Shown in pieces: positions 25,113 through 36,755 of a stretch of DNA of 64,000 nt. Positions within the stretch are counted from its first letter, which is position 1, and every line of letters begins with the position of its first letter. Origin of the DNA: Sequoia sempervirens (taxonomy: Eukaryota; Streptophyta; Pinopsida; Cupressales; Cupressaceae); contig VDFB02358134.1 in assembly GCA_007258455.2 (NCBI GenBank), forward strand, positions 216,179,565 to 216,243,564, read 5' to 3'. A program made the translations under genes and the position numbers. Below the pieces are notes generated by a model. It was not told the DNA's origin, searched no databases, and saw only the letters and a program-made list of their open reading frames with translations.

Positions 25113-26724
25113 TGAACCATAATTTTTTGGGGCTCGGCACTCTCTTACACTTCTAGGATTTTGCACCTAAAAGGAGAGAGGAATCCCAAAAATCTAGAGG
25201 GCTCACTGAAGACTAATGCAAATATGATTGAAATATGTCTAAATAGAATGTCCTAGATGCAAAGAACTGATAAAAGATATGGATTATTAATGCAAAACTA
25301 ATGAAATAAACTTTGTTTAAAAACACATTGTGATATGCAAGAAGACATAAAAAGATGAATAGAAATACAAATAAAAAAAAACAGGAAAGAAAAATAGAAA
25401 GTGTGTACCTGGAAATGTGTTAAGGACTGGAATGAGGACTAGGAATGCTATTGATCCCAAAATTTTGACCTATTGGGACACTTACGCCATTTTGGGCAAC
25501 TTAGTCCCAGAGCTGCAAAACTATTCTGAAGCCCATTTCAACCAAATGGGTATCTCAATCTATAGATATTTCTCACAAACATGTATAGTGGGACTAAGTC
25601 ACCATTGATGGTGACTTATTCCACTTTTTCTTTTCTGAAAACCCGAAAGTGAAAATGGAAGCTCTTGATCTGCACTTTCTGTTCCTCTAGGTGTCTGGTT
25701 CTAAAACTCTGACTTTCAGCACTGTAAGTGACTTTTTTGGATATTTTGACCTAGCCAACAAGGAGATTTATTCAACAAGTTTTCAATCTATCTTTCAATG
25801 ATCTTCAAGGTACCTAAATTTGCAAGCACACAAAGAAAGAGAGAGAAATGTTGAATGTTAGAGCATGGGGGTTTGCCTTGGTCAAACCCCTTTTAGGTAA
25901 TTAAACCAAACGAAGAAATAAGATGAAGCATGGACATGAATTGAGGGAATGGGGAACTTTCCATGATAATGGATCTTGAATTTTTGTAGCAATAGATGAA
26001 GAATCTTCCCTTGAATGCCTTAGAAAGCTATCTTGATGACTTAAGATGCTCAAACCCTAGCTTGCTTGACTTGAGATAGATAATGAATGATGATTGGATT
26101 GGTGGTAAAATGAGAGGAAAACCCTTATATTTATACATGATTATATAAAATTCCCCAAAAAATATCACATCGTAGGCTGACCTCAAGGTTTAGAAAATAA
26201 TATCCTGCCAAAATTTTAAAATAATTATGATTTTTGAGCCCAATGGGACTAAGTTTCCCCAAGTAGCGAATTGGTCCCACTTGAGCAATTTAAGTGGGCA
26301 TTAGGAATTAAATTGTATTAAATGATGTTTAATGGGATTATTCTTAAAAATACACTTAATTGGGGCCTGTAAGTGCATAAAAGGGGTCATTTAAACATAA
26401 CAAAGGGTCAAATTATTGATGACAATCCTAGAAAAGCGTGAAATTTTGTTACAAAACTTTACAACACTTTGAAATAGGCTTGGTAAGTGGTTATTTAGGT
26501 GAATTATAATAAAAAGGTCCTAGAAAAGTGTGAAAGTGGGTTACAACACTTCACAACACTTTTACAAGACATCATAGAATTCTTATCAATTCACAAGGGT
26601 CCAAGACCTAATGTGAATGTGTTGACCACATTACAACATTAAATCTAGGGAAAAAAGGCCAACATCCATAAGAAAGACCCAAATGAGCCTGAAAATGTCC
26701 AAGTATACATCTTTTTATGCTACA
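25113..26724 (-). repeat. LTR of element 2 (5' LTR in element orientation)
   Basis: Starts TGAACCATAA, ends ATGCTACA. The inner flank on the minus strand, TTTTGGTGAACCTAC, is the likely primer binding site. Motif copies lie at 25,475, 25,588 and 26,245 and the GGGGTTTG hairpin at 25,867-25,890. Confidence 0.85.
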
Positions 26725-26729
26725 CAATG

Positions 26730-27409
26730 AAAATTGGTAGATAAAATGTGGTGGTCTTTGAGGTTTTAAATGGCATAGTGGTTGATGTTCATTTATTGCA
26801 CCCTTAGAGTTGTGTGTTTTTAGTTTGATACCTAGACATGGTGAGAGTATAAGGGGTTTATCTTGTGAGATTCATTGAGTTTCCAAGGATTGTGTACAAA
26901 GAGTATCTTATCCTTCTCTTGTTGGAAGCTTCAATGGGTAAGGCTAATCCTAGTGGGAGAGGATGTAACTCCCATAGTATTATATGCCTTGACTTTGATA
27001 TTATTAACATTGTATCTCCAACTATGTATCATGGAATGTGTAGGCCAAGATTATGCATGTTGTACTGAACTTTTATTAGTGTTTGAAGTTGACTATTTTC
27101 TTTTACTGATAATGTTATGATTATTGATTATGCATTAATTAGTTTTTTTCCAATTGAGATTTAGTTTTTGCTTTATATGGCATGTGTTGTGTAGAAATGG
27201 TCTTCCTATACATGTAAAATGTTTTTTTATTTATTACATTAAGAGGCATCTATGGTGCTTTGATTATTTCCTTGTGAGGTTTTGATGTATTCTATTATTT
27301 GTTATTTTATGTATTGAAGGTGTGAGAGCCCTTATGCATAGAGGTTGTGTTTGACATAAAAATAATCTTGTATATAATTATCTAGATGCATGTGTTATGC
27401 TTTCTATGG
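26730..27409. other. Continuation of host flank, nothing recognised
   Basis: Frames at 26,865-27,120 overlap in two frames and show no known domain. Confidence 0.5.
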
Positions 27410-28377
27410 GGAGGGTGCATGAAGTTGGGTACCAATTTTGTGGCCACTTTTGAAAAAAAGTTTTAAAAATTGTGCTCGCGTTATAATGCGAGCGCTTTAT
27501 AACGCGCTCGCATTATTTCACGTTAAAATCAAAGAAAAAAGTGAAATTATTTTCCTTAGGATATGAACCCAAAGGCTTGGAGGGCATTCCCAACAAGGCT
27601 AGAGATGTGTTTTTGTAAATTCTATAATTTTTCACATAATCAGGTCCGTGCTCACCATCAAGATTGCATCTAGTTCAATATCAACAAAATCGAACACATG
27701 GGTAATGTTAGGTTCTCTCTTAGCTATTCAACGATGTAATTTTTTTTACTTTTTGATAATGTTAATCCTTTCATCCATAATTTATTTTGTTTGTATGTCT
27801 GTTTTTTGCTAAATAACAATGTTTGGTATTTTTTTGTTATAAATTAACTGTTCATCAAAATTTCAAATAAATTACATTTTTAGAAACTAGACTCTATTCT
27901 ACAAATTTAAAAAAGAAAAAAGAAAAAAAAACAATTCTTTTCCAAACTTTGTAGGGGGAGCACAGCCAAAATTCTGCTTTTCAGGAAGTGCCCGCTTAGA
28001 AAATTAGTAAAAAATCAAATATTCATTAAAAAATTATCAAAAAGTTTATGCATCAACTAGATGCTATTAGCTAACTTCTGACTATAGCGATTTTAAAAAT
28101 ACTACAAAAAATTTCAACGTGCTAAGGCCGTACAAGAGTTGCTATGTTATGTTTTTCTGACAAAAAAAAAACAATTTGTGTACATCCCTCTTTTGAACCC
28201 CTTAATCTTAACCATTTTCTAAATAAATTAGTAGTTTAGAAAGTAGACTCGGAGCACTTCGATCCTTGTTTTTGTTCCTTCTCAGAGTGTAACTATCCTC
28301 AATTTCACGTCCAAGGTGGTGGCCACTTAAGCCCCCTTTTTGGGAACCATCTTGGTGCACTTACCCTAATATGAATT
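27410..28377. mobile_element. Possible TIR transposon (low confidence)
   Basis: Left end AGGGTGCATGAAGTTGGGTA and right end, reverse-complemented, AGGGTAAGTGCACCAAGATG are similar once a short gap is allowed, and both are followed by GTGGCCAC within 45 bases. No clear target duplication is visible and there is no transposase. It contains the CpG-rich palindrome at 27,474-27,516. Confidence 0.3.
27474..27516. repeat. CpG-rich compound palindrome
   Basis: A 43-base island with seven CpG dinucleotides in strongly AT-rich surroundings. CGCGTTATAA is inverted as TTATAACGCG, and ATAATGCGAGC as GCTCGCATTAT, so two inverted repeats interlock. See findings. Confidence 0.7.
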
Positions 28378-31300
28378 TATTATCTTTTTTTTATTCAACT
28401 TTCATATTTATATATGAATTATATATTTAATTATTATAATAATTTTGACGTCCTATATTTTACCTCTGTAGATATGTATGCATTTACATAGACAAATTTT
28501 ATTATTACTATATTTACATTCTAGATGATTCTTGGTTATCATATTATTGCATTTGAATGGTGTGCGTTGAAAATGAGTTATTATAGATGAGAGATGATTA
28601 TATGATGTATATGTTATTGCAATCCTTTGAAAAGTTGGAATTTCTAATCATGTTTTATATAGAAACCTTGTATATAAAAATTGTTAACCAATGTCTAGAG
28701 AGTCTTATCACATTGGAACTTGGTTGATACATGTTCACAATTTGGACATATTCCCAACTTTTCATTAGGAATGATTCCTTTACACAAAAATGACCAATTA
28801 TTATTCTAGTCAATGGGGGGCTTGTACCTTCTAGTGAAACAACCATAATGTTAAGTATTGCCCCTTGTGTTTAGGTTTCATTTTTGTTTTACTATAACAT
28901 ATTGGAGGTATTTTTCACCCTCATATGACTCCATGTGTAATAAATTGATGGTTATTCTAACTAGTTAAGATATGGTATCTCCTAGTTGTCCCAACTCTTA
29001 TATAGATTTCCCTTAGTGCAATGAGTTTCATTGAGTTTGTTTAGGGTGTCAATTCAAGGTAGATGATTTCCTCATCCTACTATTTAATTATGTTCATGAG
29101 GGACTATGATAAAAATTTAGGACCTAATTATCATTATTCTATAGTTCCAATCGCTTGCATGATCATTGTAGTTTCTTCATCACATGATTAGTAAGTCTTC
29201 TTATTATGCAACCTTACTTGGAGAAATATTTATCTATATTAGTGTTGTTTATTTATTATGTGACATTTTTCTTGACATGAAATGTGGGTATTTTGGCATG
29301 CAATGTGACTAGTCAATGTCATAACTTGAATGTTGGAGCCATTCTTGTGTTCTTTCAAAAAAAATTATTTCATTAATATTTTTTTACTTGGATAATATCC
29401 TAGGTGTGAGGCTTGGAACATTGGATAGTACCTCACTTTTTCAATCTTAAGTGTACATTTAACTTGTAAGTTATATGAAGCACTTCAATATTAATATGTA
29501 AACCTTATAGTTATAGGTCTAAACTATAGAAAGGTTATGTTCTATATAGTTTTTCCCTAAATATCTAGTGTGTTGCTATACCTAGTAGCACAATGTATTT
29601 CGGTAGGTTTGAAGCCATATTATCAATAGGGGAGATTTTATTGACTAGGAAATTCAAATGGGATTGAAGGGTAGTAGTTTAAGCATTGAAATAGAGAATT
29701 TGGATAAAATTAATAATTTAGAAATTTGTGAATATATAAACCCCTCATTAATCTATGTGTTTTTATAATGAAATATATTATAAATGAGAATGAACTTACA
29801 ATAATGAACTTAGATAAATAAAAAAATAAAATGGGGATGTTTAATATGTTTGTAGAGTGAACTTGTGGTTGTAGATAAGTTTAATGCTTCATGAAATATT
29901 GGATGATTTATCAACTAATATAGGTAGTATTGTTGGATAAATATTATAGAGATTTTATGAATGGTTGGGATCAATTGCACCTTCCCTCTTAGTAGGAGCA
30001 ACTAGGATTCAAAGGAGAAGTTAAAAGACTGTAGCATAATGTACTATGTTGTAATTTGCATGTAGATAGTAATTGTGAATATATTTTAATTTTGGAAGTA
30101 TGATGATAATGTGTCTAAACATATAACGATATTATGATTGGAATTAAATGAATCTATGCAATTAAAAAAAATTGGTCAATTTTATAATTCTATAACACAT
30201 TTTCTAATGCTTCCAACTCATGTGCATGTTTATATAGTAATTATTTTTGTCCTATTTTATTTTAATTTTAGTTAACATCATTTAAAAAATCCTTTATGAT
30301 TAAATTAGGTATTAAAATATCACTAATTTAATTTTATCCAAACTCTTAAAAATGAAAATAATTTATAAATATCCTTTTTATTTTAAAATGTGATAAATGA
30401 CAATGACTAATGTTGTAAACTAATGTTTGATTGAAGATATGGGATAGGTTAAGTCCAAAAAAATCTATAGATAGGAAAACATTCTGAAGAATCATTTCAA
30501 TAATAGTTTAGATTCAAATCTAGTTAGACCTCCATTTATTCTTTCATTTGCACACATATTAAAACTCAATAATGTTTGCTATAAAATAATTAAATAAAAA
30601 TTGATTCAAAAATTAGTAAATAAAAACAGCATCTAGATTCTAAATTCATTAATCAACTTTTGTAACATTTTTAATTTTAGTTCATCTCAATTATTTAATT
30701 CAACAAATAGATTAATAATTATATCTCTAAAATTTCCTCAACTTATCAAGAATAGCATAATAGTTTTAATATAGATATAACTAAATAAAATATTATCTTT
30801 TAAAAGGGGATGTAGGCTATCTACATCTTGGACTAGGACATGTAGTATGGCTTAGTCTATGGACTATAGTCACATGATGTGACCTAGTCTCTTTTGATTC
30901 AAATTTTAAAACTCAATCCTCAAAAGTCAAACCTTTTTGAAAGTAATAGTTGTCCCATTAGCCTACATGTGAAAAAATTGAATTTCGTAATCATGAATAT
31001 TTCTTGTAAGGACACTCCTTGATTATTAGAATTTAACTAGTAACAAGAATCATCTAAAATACTTATTCAATTGTAGAGAATCCAAAGCTGAATTTAGTAT
31101 TTATGCAATACATATCTACATCAAACAACTGGATTTGCATCCATACTATATGAGTGGCATGTCTTTAGCAATTAGTTGATCTTTAGGGACTAAAATACAA
31201 TGCAGACAAGTCTACAACTCCTACTAGAAGACTGTCACATTACCTGGACTAGTCTACATGTGATATGACCATCTAATGCTAGGATACATAATGTGATCCT

Positions 31301-31700
31301 ATTTACAACAACACACTTTACATAATTTGTCACATCACACTAACCATATTTTATTATGGTTAAAGGCGGAATTTTGAATGAAAATTAACCCTTTTACGTA
31401 GACCAAAATAGATAGACCATTAGAACTCAGCAAAAAATAAAGATACAATTATAAAGACCGATAATTCTAAGACTGCATACCAACAACCACAACCACAACA
31501 AATCAACACATCACCTTGATCATTGTTTTCTCTCTCACAAATTAACAACAAAATTAAATCACTTCGTTGAAAAATACACTTCTATTCTCTTCAACTACTC
31601 AATTACTGTAATCTAAGTCAAACAATGTGCATGTACTCAAAGCTCTTTGGAGTGAATTACAACTTACATTGCCCGGTGCTTTTGGCCCCTTTAAAGTGAA
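28378..31700. other. Long stretch without recognised genes
   Basis: AT-rich, no convincing coding region. Two phrases, GGACTAGGACATGTAG near 30,832 and GGACTAGTCTACATGTG near 31,246, suggest a decayed repeat but no boundaries are defined. Confidence 0.5.
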
Positions 31701-32238
31701 CACCAATATCTAAAATCACTCTAAAGAAGTTTACTTTCTTACATTATCTTATAATACTTTAGCAAAGCCCCACAAGCCATCACTTCTGTAATTCCTTCGT
31801 AGTCATATACACATCATTATTTTGTCGTTCTAGGGTGACCTGAGAGAGAAAATTATGGACTCTAATATTAGAATCCCTCTACCCTAAACATCGGATGATC
31901 CCAAATAAGAGCAAAGCTAGAAATACAATTAATGCTTTCATGGCCAAATGAATAGCATTGATTTCTATGTGCCAAGCCCAAATACCATAGGTTTTACATG
32001 TTGGCTGCTGAACATGTACATGGCAAAACAAAACAAACTGGAAGCATCTTGCAGTTTGGAGGAAGAACAGTTGTCGGGTACGGCCAAGATGATGGATTTT
32101 CAAACCCATCTACCAACGTCGCCATTATCACACAGTCATTATGTTTGGTGTGGGAAAACAAAAAGAAAGAAATGGTGTAATGTATGTCTCACCTCTCCAA
32201 GACAACTAGCACATATCTCCATCTCCATCTGTTGGAGG
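31700..32238 (-). other. Probable 3' UTR of a host gene
   Basis: Follows the stop of the terminal exon at 32,239 on the minus strand. It is less AT-rich than the surroundings and has no transposon signature. Short overlapping frames (31,879-32,109 minus; 31,948-32,250 plus) are read as chance. The end of the transcript is not determined. Confidence 0.35.
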
Positions 32239-32460
32239 TCAAAGATCTGATTCCGATTGTGTTTTTAATTTTTCCTGCAAGTCAGCTAAAATGATTCTAC
32301 TGTTCCCTGACAGAAGCTGACTTTGAGAAAACTCCAAGACCCATTTGTAGAGTTGAATTAGGTTGGAAGCTGCTTTCCCATTCATGGACATGGAAACACT
32401 ATGATTCTGCTCTTGATTTTCAATGACATTCACCATCTCTCCCAAAGGAAACAATATTGC
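32239..32460 (-). CDS. Probable terminal exon of an unrecognised host gene (partial)
   Basis: Minus strand, about 72 codons ending in a stop. Composition is that of an ordinary globular or helical protein, unlike the transposon frames nearby: it contains NVIENQEQNHSVSMSMNGKA, then LIQLYKWVLEFSQSQLL, and ends near LQEKLKTQSESDL. The 3' end looks like a helical C-terminus. A splice acceptor at GGGAGAG before ATGGTG would keep phase with the exon at 32,724-32,792. I do not recognise the family. Upstream exons are not found; the transposon nest from 34 kb may lie in an intron. Confidence 0.45.
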   Translation of the reverse strand, partial: AILFPLGEMVNVIENQEQNHSVSMSMNGKAASNLIQLYKWVLEFSQSQLLSGNSRIILADLQEKLKTQSESDL

Positions 32461-32723
32461 TAAATGTCATAATGGCAGTAACATGGATATAAGAGGACCT
32501 GTGATAATTCTAAGGTGTAAATTATTATTGATTGTTATTTTGTTCAATATTTAAAAGGAATATTGATGAATCACTCACAACATTGATAGGACAAGCATAA
32601 AAGTTGATGGATATAGGAGGACTTGTGATAGTCTTACTGTTTGATTGTTAAATTATTCAATATTTAAATAGAGAATTGATGAATCAATCGCAATACTAAT
32701 GGGACAAGCATGACAAGCATAAC

Positions 32724-32792
32724 AGTTGATGGGCCTGAAATTCTGGGCTTCTCTGAGGTATCTTCTGGTACAGAACTTTTGACTGCGGAATC
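32724..32792 (-). CDS. Possible upstream exon of the same host gene
   Basis: 69 bases (23 codons, phase 0) preceded on the minus strand by TTGTTGCAG, a good acceptor, and followed by GTTATG, a weak donor. It encodes DSAVKSSVPEDTSEKPRISG plus three residues, a hydrophilic linker-like stretch. Supported only by splice-like borders and open phase. Confidence 0.3.
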
Positions 32793-32799
32793 CTGCAAC

Positions 32800-34035
32800 A
32801 AACATGGAAGTTGTGTCTGCGCCAAGAGTGTCCTAAGTCACAGTGCAGTTATGGGCCTCCAATATATTTTGTTTCCCCTATAGTTAGTGACACTAAGCAG
32901 AACAAGGAAAAAATCTGGGTAACATACTACCACAGATTCCATCCTCACATATGATTTTTGCTAAGTAGGTAACCACTCTTCTAATTCAACATCCACCACA
33001 CAATATGTACTAAATAAATCTGTGAACCCAAAGAAATTGTGCCAGTTGTTGACTTTTATTAGAAGAAAAGGTGATTTAGAAGATACTTAAAATCCAATTT
33101 CACATTATGATAATATATGTTGGTTATTTCAACTGATTGTCTGATTATATCCAAAGGTAAGTCAAATATTATAATCTTATAATCAAGACTATTAGATCAA
33201 TGACCAACAAACAAGAGATAGGTAAACAATTATCCTCTTCTGAACTTCAGGCTCTGCAGGATCTAGGGAGGTCACGCAATAACACTAAACATGAATATTA
33301 GCTACAATTAGATATCATAATGCCTAGCAGATTGACTTCATAAAAATGGACAAGCATTTATATGTTTGCAAGCATGAAGAGCACAGTCCTTATTATCTTT
33401 GAAACCCTAGTATGAAGCATAAAAAAAGTTATAAATAAATTACTAGAAATGGCCTTTGGTTTTGATTTTGAGTTTGAAAATAGTTTAAGAGATTAACAAA
33501 AAATTTATTCAAAATGGATTGGTGCCTATCTAGGGTTGTGGAGTTGTAATGCAACACAATCTCACATCATACATTCTAAACATATTTTGGTGGTCATTCA
33601 ATCACTATTACTTTATAACAATGAGATCTACTACTAGTTTACAATGCAACTCTTCCTACAAATCTATTTATAATGAAAACTCTCGCCATTTTCACAAAAG
33701 AATTTATTCTATTCCTTGAACAAATAGCAATTAATGAAAACAATTCATAACAAAAAATGTGTATGAAGAAACCTAGAATCCTTAATTCCATTATTCAGAG
33801 AACATTTCACTATAAAATGGAGACAATTAGCGATGAAGAATATATTTATATAAGATTCACTCAAAATACAACAATGTCTTCATTGAAGATTTGCACGCAC
33901 ATAACTCTATTTCCCCAAATAGATTATGAAATCTTCTACAACCCAACCCTTTTACAACTTTTTAAAATCTCAAAACCCCTTCCAAATGAATGGAAGATAA
34001 TTTTAAAGAGGATGAGAAAACTCAAATTATATCTC
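32800..34035. other. Probable intron or intergenic DNA, nothing recognised
   Basis: AT-rich. A frame at 33,757-34,068 shows no known domain. A possible acceptor near 33,255 on the minus strand is not supported by coding sequence. Confidence 0.4.
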
Positions 34036-35395
34036 ACAATGACACTAGGCACAATAATTTTTCTTTGATTTACAATTGATTGGCACCTTTATGCTTTATT
34101 TTTCCTCTTATTTGTTACTGAAATTTGTTTTTTTTCCTTTCTTTGGATTTTCGTACAATTTTTTTAATTGGATGAAAAAACTTATTTACTGTTGTATTTC
34201 ACCTTTGCCAAAAAATCTATCCACTTTGGGTACAAACCCATTTCATTGACATTTAAAATTTATATTCAACTTGCATTTTAAGTTTTAACTAAGCATTTTG
34301 ATTGTTAAACACTAAAATTCCTTTATGGGATTAATTTGGCATTTTGTCAAACACTTTACTAGAAACCCCTCTACGTATAAAATTTTCATCCACTTGCTTT
34401 GATTTGCATTTCAACTATGAGAACCCCACCTCGAGATCACTATTTGCATTCTTTGAAACACATAATATCACCAAAATACCCATGGGTCATTTTAAAACCC
34501 TCAAAGACATTTGATACAGTGTATGGGCATTTATATTAAGCTACAATGGAGTCCAAATCCTATTAGAAAAGTGTTAGGTCATTTTTTAATGTTCTAGCAC
34601 TTAGAAAATTAATCAAACACTATGAAAGAGTGTAGAAGAGGTGTGATAAGAGTTGTTGGGTCGTTTTGGACACTATTGGCCATTTAAAATCATTCAAATA
34701 GTATTCAAACCATTGTTCAAGTGTTGGATTTGATTGCTGGATCATTTTTATTATTTCTGATATTTGAAAAATGTCCAAAACGTTGTTTGGGCATGAACAA
34801 TGTTGCTTTTTAAACATGAAAATAAAAATTTTGACACTTTAAAACCTTTCAAATAAATAAATAAAAATCCCTAGACACCCTCCAAGTGAGTGGATCTTTG
34901 TTGCAACATTGGCTAAAGGTTTATTGCATGTTTAAAGGGGAAGAATGGTATCAAAATGATGCTGCACTTGGTGAACAGTAATAGAAAACTTAGAAACAAA
35001 GGTTGCACATGAAGAACCAATACTGCAATTTAGCACCAAAATATTGTCCAACTCAGCAAAAGAATAGCCAATAACATTCATATCAAAGCCCCTCAATATA
35101 GCACACCTTTATTTTAGGTTTCTCTTATGAATTAGAGATAAAGTGCTTTCTTTACATGTGGAAAAGATGAATATATGCATCCACCTCAGTAAACATTACT
35201 AGTCAGTGTTATAAAGGAAAAGCATTCATTAAGAGAAGTAAATAAATATTGTTGGGTTCCACATTCCAAGTCATCGAAGGCATCAAACCCAATATGTTTT
35301 CCATCACAAGCTTCTACTCACATCGCAGCACTGTCTTTGTTCTTCTCTTCAAACTTGAAATGGAGCGATGTGATGCCACATGTAGAGTTATTTGA
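34036..35395. repeat. Dispersed duplicated segment, copy 2 (unclassified)
   Basis: Counterpart of 3,280-4,645, with the same left and right limits. Differences are point changes and small indels. It lies left of the SINE and the Copia linker, in the same relation to Copia sequence as copy 1. Confidence 0.7.
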
Positions 35396-35439
35396 ATCAA
35401 ATTTCAGTGTGGGATTGATAAATTGTTATATATCATTAT

Positions 35440-35628
35440 TTATTTTGTTTAGACTGAAGGAATTGGTTGGGTATCGTTCCCCTATAAACTGCAGTGTGTC
35501 TGGTAAACTTTTTTCATGTGATTGGTGCGACACACCCTCCGTACCACGGGACGGTGGAGAGACTAAACCTCGTGACCTCTTGCCTGCAACAGAATGCTTT
35601 AGCCAATTGAACTAGGCCCACCGCCCAC
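35440..35628 (-). mobile_element. tRNA-derived SINE with 13-bp target duplication
   Basis: Minus strand, 189 bases. The head has CCTAGTTCAATTGG (box A-like, 35,603-35,617) and GGTCACGAGGTTTAGTC (box B-like, 35,561-35,577), as in plant Au-type SINEs where the block reads GGTCACGAGTTCGA. Flanks TATATATCATTAT (35,427-35,439) and TACACATCATTAT (35,629-35,641) match at 11 of 13 positions and fit a target duplication. The tail ends in CTAAACAAAATAA. Confidence 0.65.
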
Positions 35629-35644
35629 TACACATCATTATAAC

Positions 35645-36161
35645 CAGAGGAGCCAAAATTAATTCTCCCATCGACCTGTTTGCTGGCTGCGACCGGGGAA
35701 AACATCACGCAATGGTGAATTGGCTGCTATTTCATTAAAAGGCTACGAATTTGCATTGGACCGAAGAGGAGTTTGCATCGGTGGGTTCAAAGGCTCAAAA
35801 TCAGAGTCAAAACTCTTGTTGTTGTGGAGAACAGAGCTCACACGTGGCAGTAAAGGACAAAACTGGCTGCATACTGACTGAAACAGGAGCGCGGGCATAT
35901 GAAATTGGCGTAGAAACCTCCTGCGTGGACATTTTAACAGGCACATATTCCTCACGTGATAGCATTAAGTTTGCAATGTTTGGATGTTGTGCAGGCCGCT
36001 ATGAATAATGGGCAGCTAAATTGCCTCTATCGCGGCTAAGGACAGAGCACGACGTGTGAGATGGGGCAAGGGACCTGTAGCATTTCCTCATGCATTGCTT
36101 TGAAACTGGCGTTTGGGAATGAGCAGACTGCGTGGAGTTCGAATTTTCAACAGGGAACTTT
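35645..36161 (-). pseudogene. Copia integrase-RT linker, distal half
   Basis: Minus-strand sequence rich in Ser, Pro, Thr and Gln, less AT-rich than the surroundings. When the composite element (36,162-39,823) and one ACTTT are removed, it continues the reading from 39,829 without a shift at the junction (EANS before, KFPVENS across). Reverse transcriptase, expected next, is missing; the SINE and the duplicated segment follow instead. Confidence 0.55.
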
Positions 36162-36576
36162 TGTTGGGAAATGTAATTTCTCCCTCAAATAAGATGTAAA
36201 AATATTAATTAAATTAGAAATTTCTAGAGGTTCAAACTGGATTAGAGATTAGGAATTAAGTAAAATTTGGTAAAGTTCCAGAAGTTATTTTTATGTCAGT
36301 TAGGGTTGGATAAATTTTAGAAGTTTAGGGTTAGGTAAATTCTATAAACTTATTTTATGTCGGCCAAAGTAAAATAATATGTCAGCCTATATTTTAGATT
36401 ATTCTAAATGTATCTAAAAGTCCTGTAGACAGATGTAAACTATTTTTTGGGCAAGCAATTCAATACAAGTATTTGGAGCAGCAGCTCATATTTTATTTGT
36501 GTGTGTGTGTTTATTTATGAATTGCTGAATTTGTATTTGCTTATTAGTGTTGATCTGTATCCATCCACATCTATCA
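36162..36576 (+). repeat. LTR A of the composite, TATA box lost
   Basis: 415 bases, TGTTGGG to CTATCA. Where LTR B and LTR C carry a TATATAAGAGG stretch, LTR A reads CCTGTAGACAG, so the core promoter is deleted. It has a (GT)n expansion near 36,500. By eye it differs from LTR C at about 4% of positions. Confidence 0.85.
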
Positions 36577-36579
36577 AAG

Positions 36580-36592
36580 TGGTATCAGAGCC
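36580..36592 (+). other. Primer binding site next to LTR A
   Basis: TGGTATCAGAGCC, complementary to the 3' end of initiator Met tRNA, three bases after the LTR end. Confidence 0.85.
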
Positions 36593-36755
36593 TATGGTTG
36601 AAGACTCTGCAGACGGTTGAGAGAGACTTTGATGTTAAATAATTTGTGAAGATCCATTGCTGGAGCAAGTGCTGTTGAAAGAAGTATCTGCCAGGTTGTG
36701 TTTGCAGATTGTGGGCACCAAATTGAAGAAGAAATCAAAATTGAGGTAAATTTAT

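Larger units (their letters stand above)
18657..26724 (-). mobile_element. LTR retrotransposon 2, Tat-like, with protease and G-patch remnants
   Basis: LTRs of 1,619 bases (18,657-20,275) and 1,612 bases (25,113-26,724) enclose 4,837 internal bases. The flanking target duplication is CAATG (18,652-18,656 and 26,725-26,729). Coding runs on the minus strand from 24,407 to about 21,480 and includes a Ser-rich N-terminal part, a linker, a retropepsin-like protease, a G-patch and a CHHC knuckle. There is no reverse transcriptase, RNase H or integrase. It is a longer relative of element 1. Confidence 0.88.
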
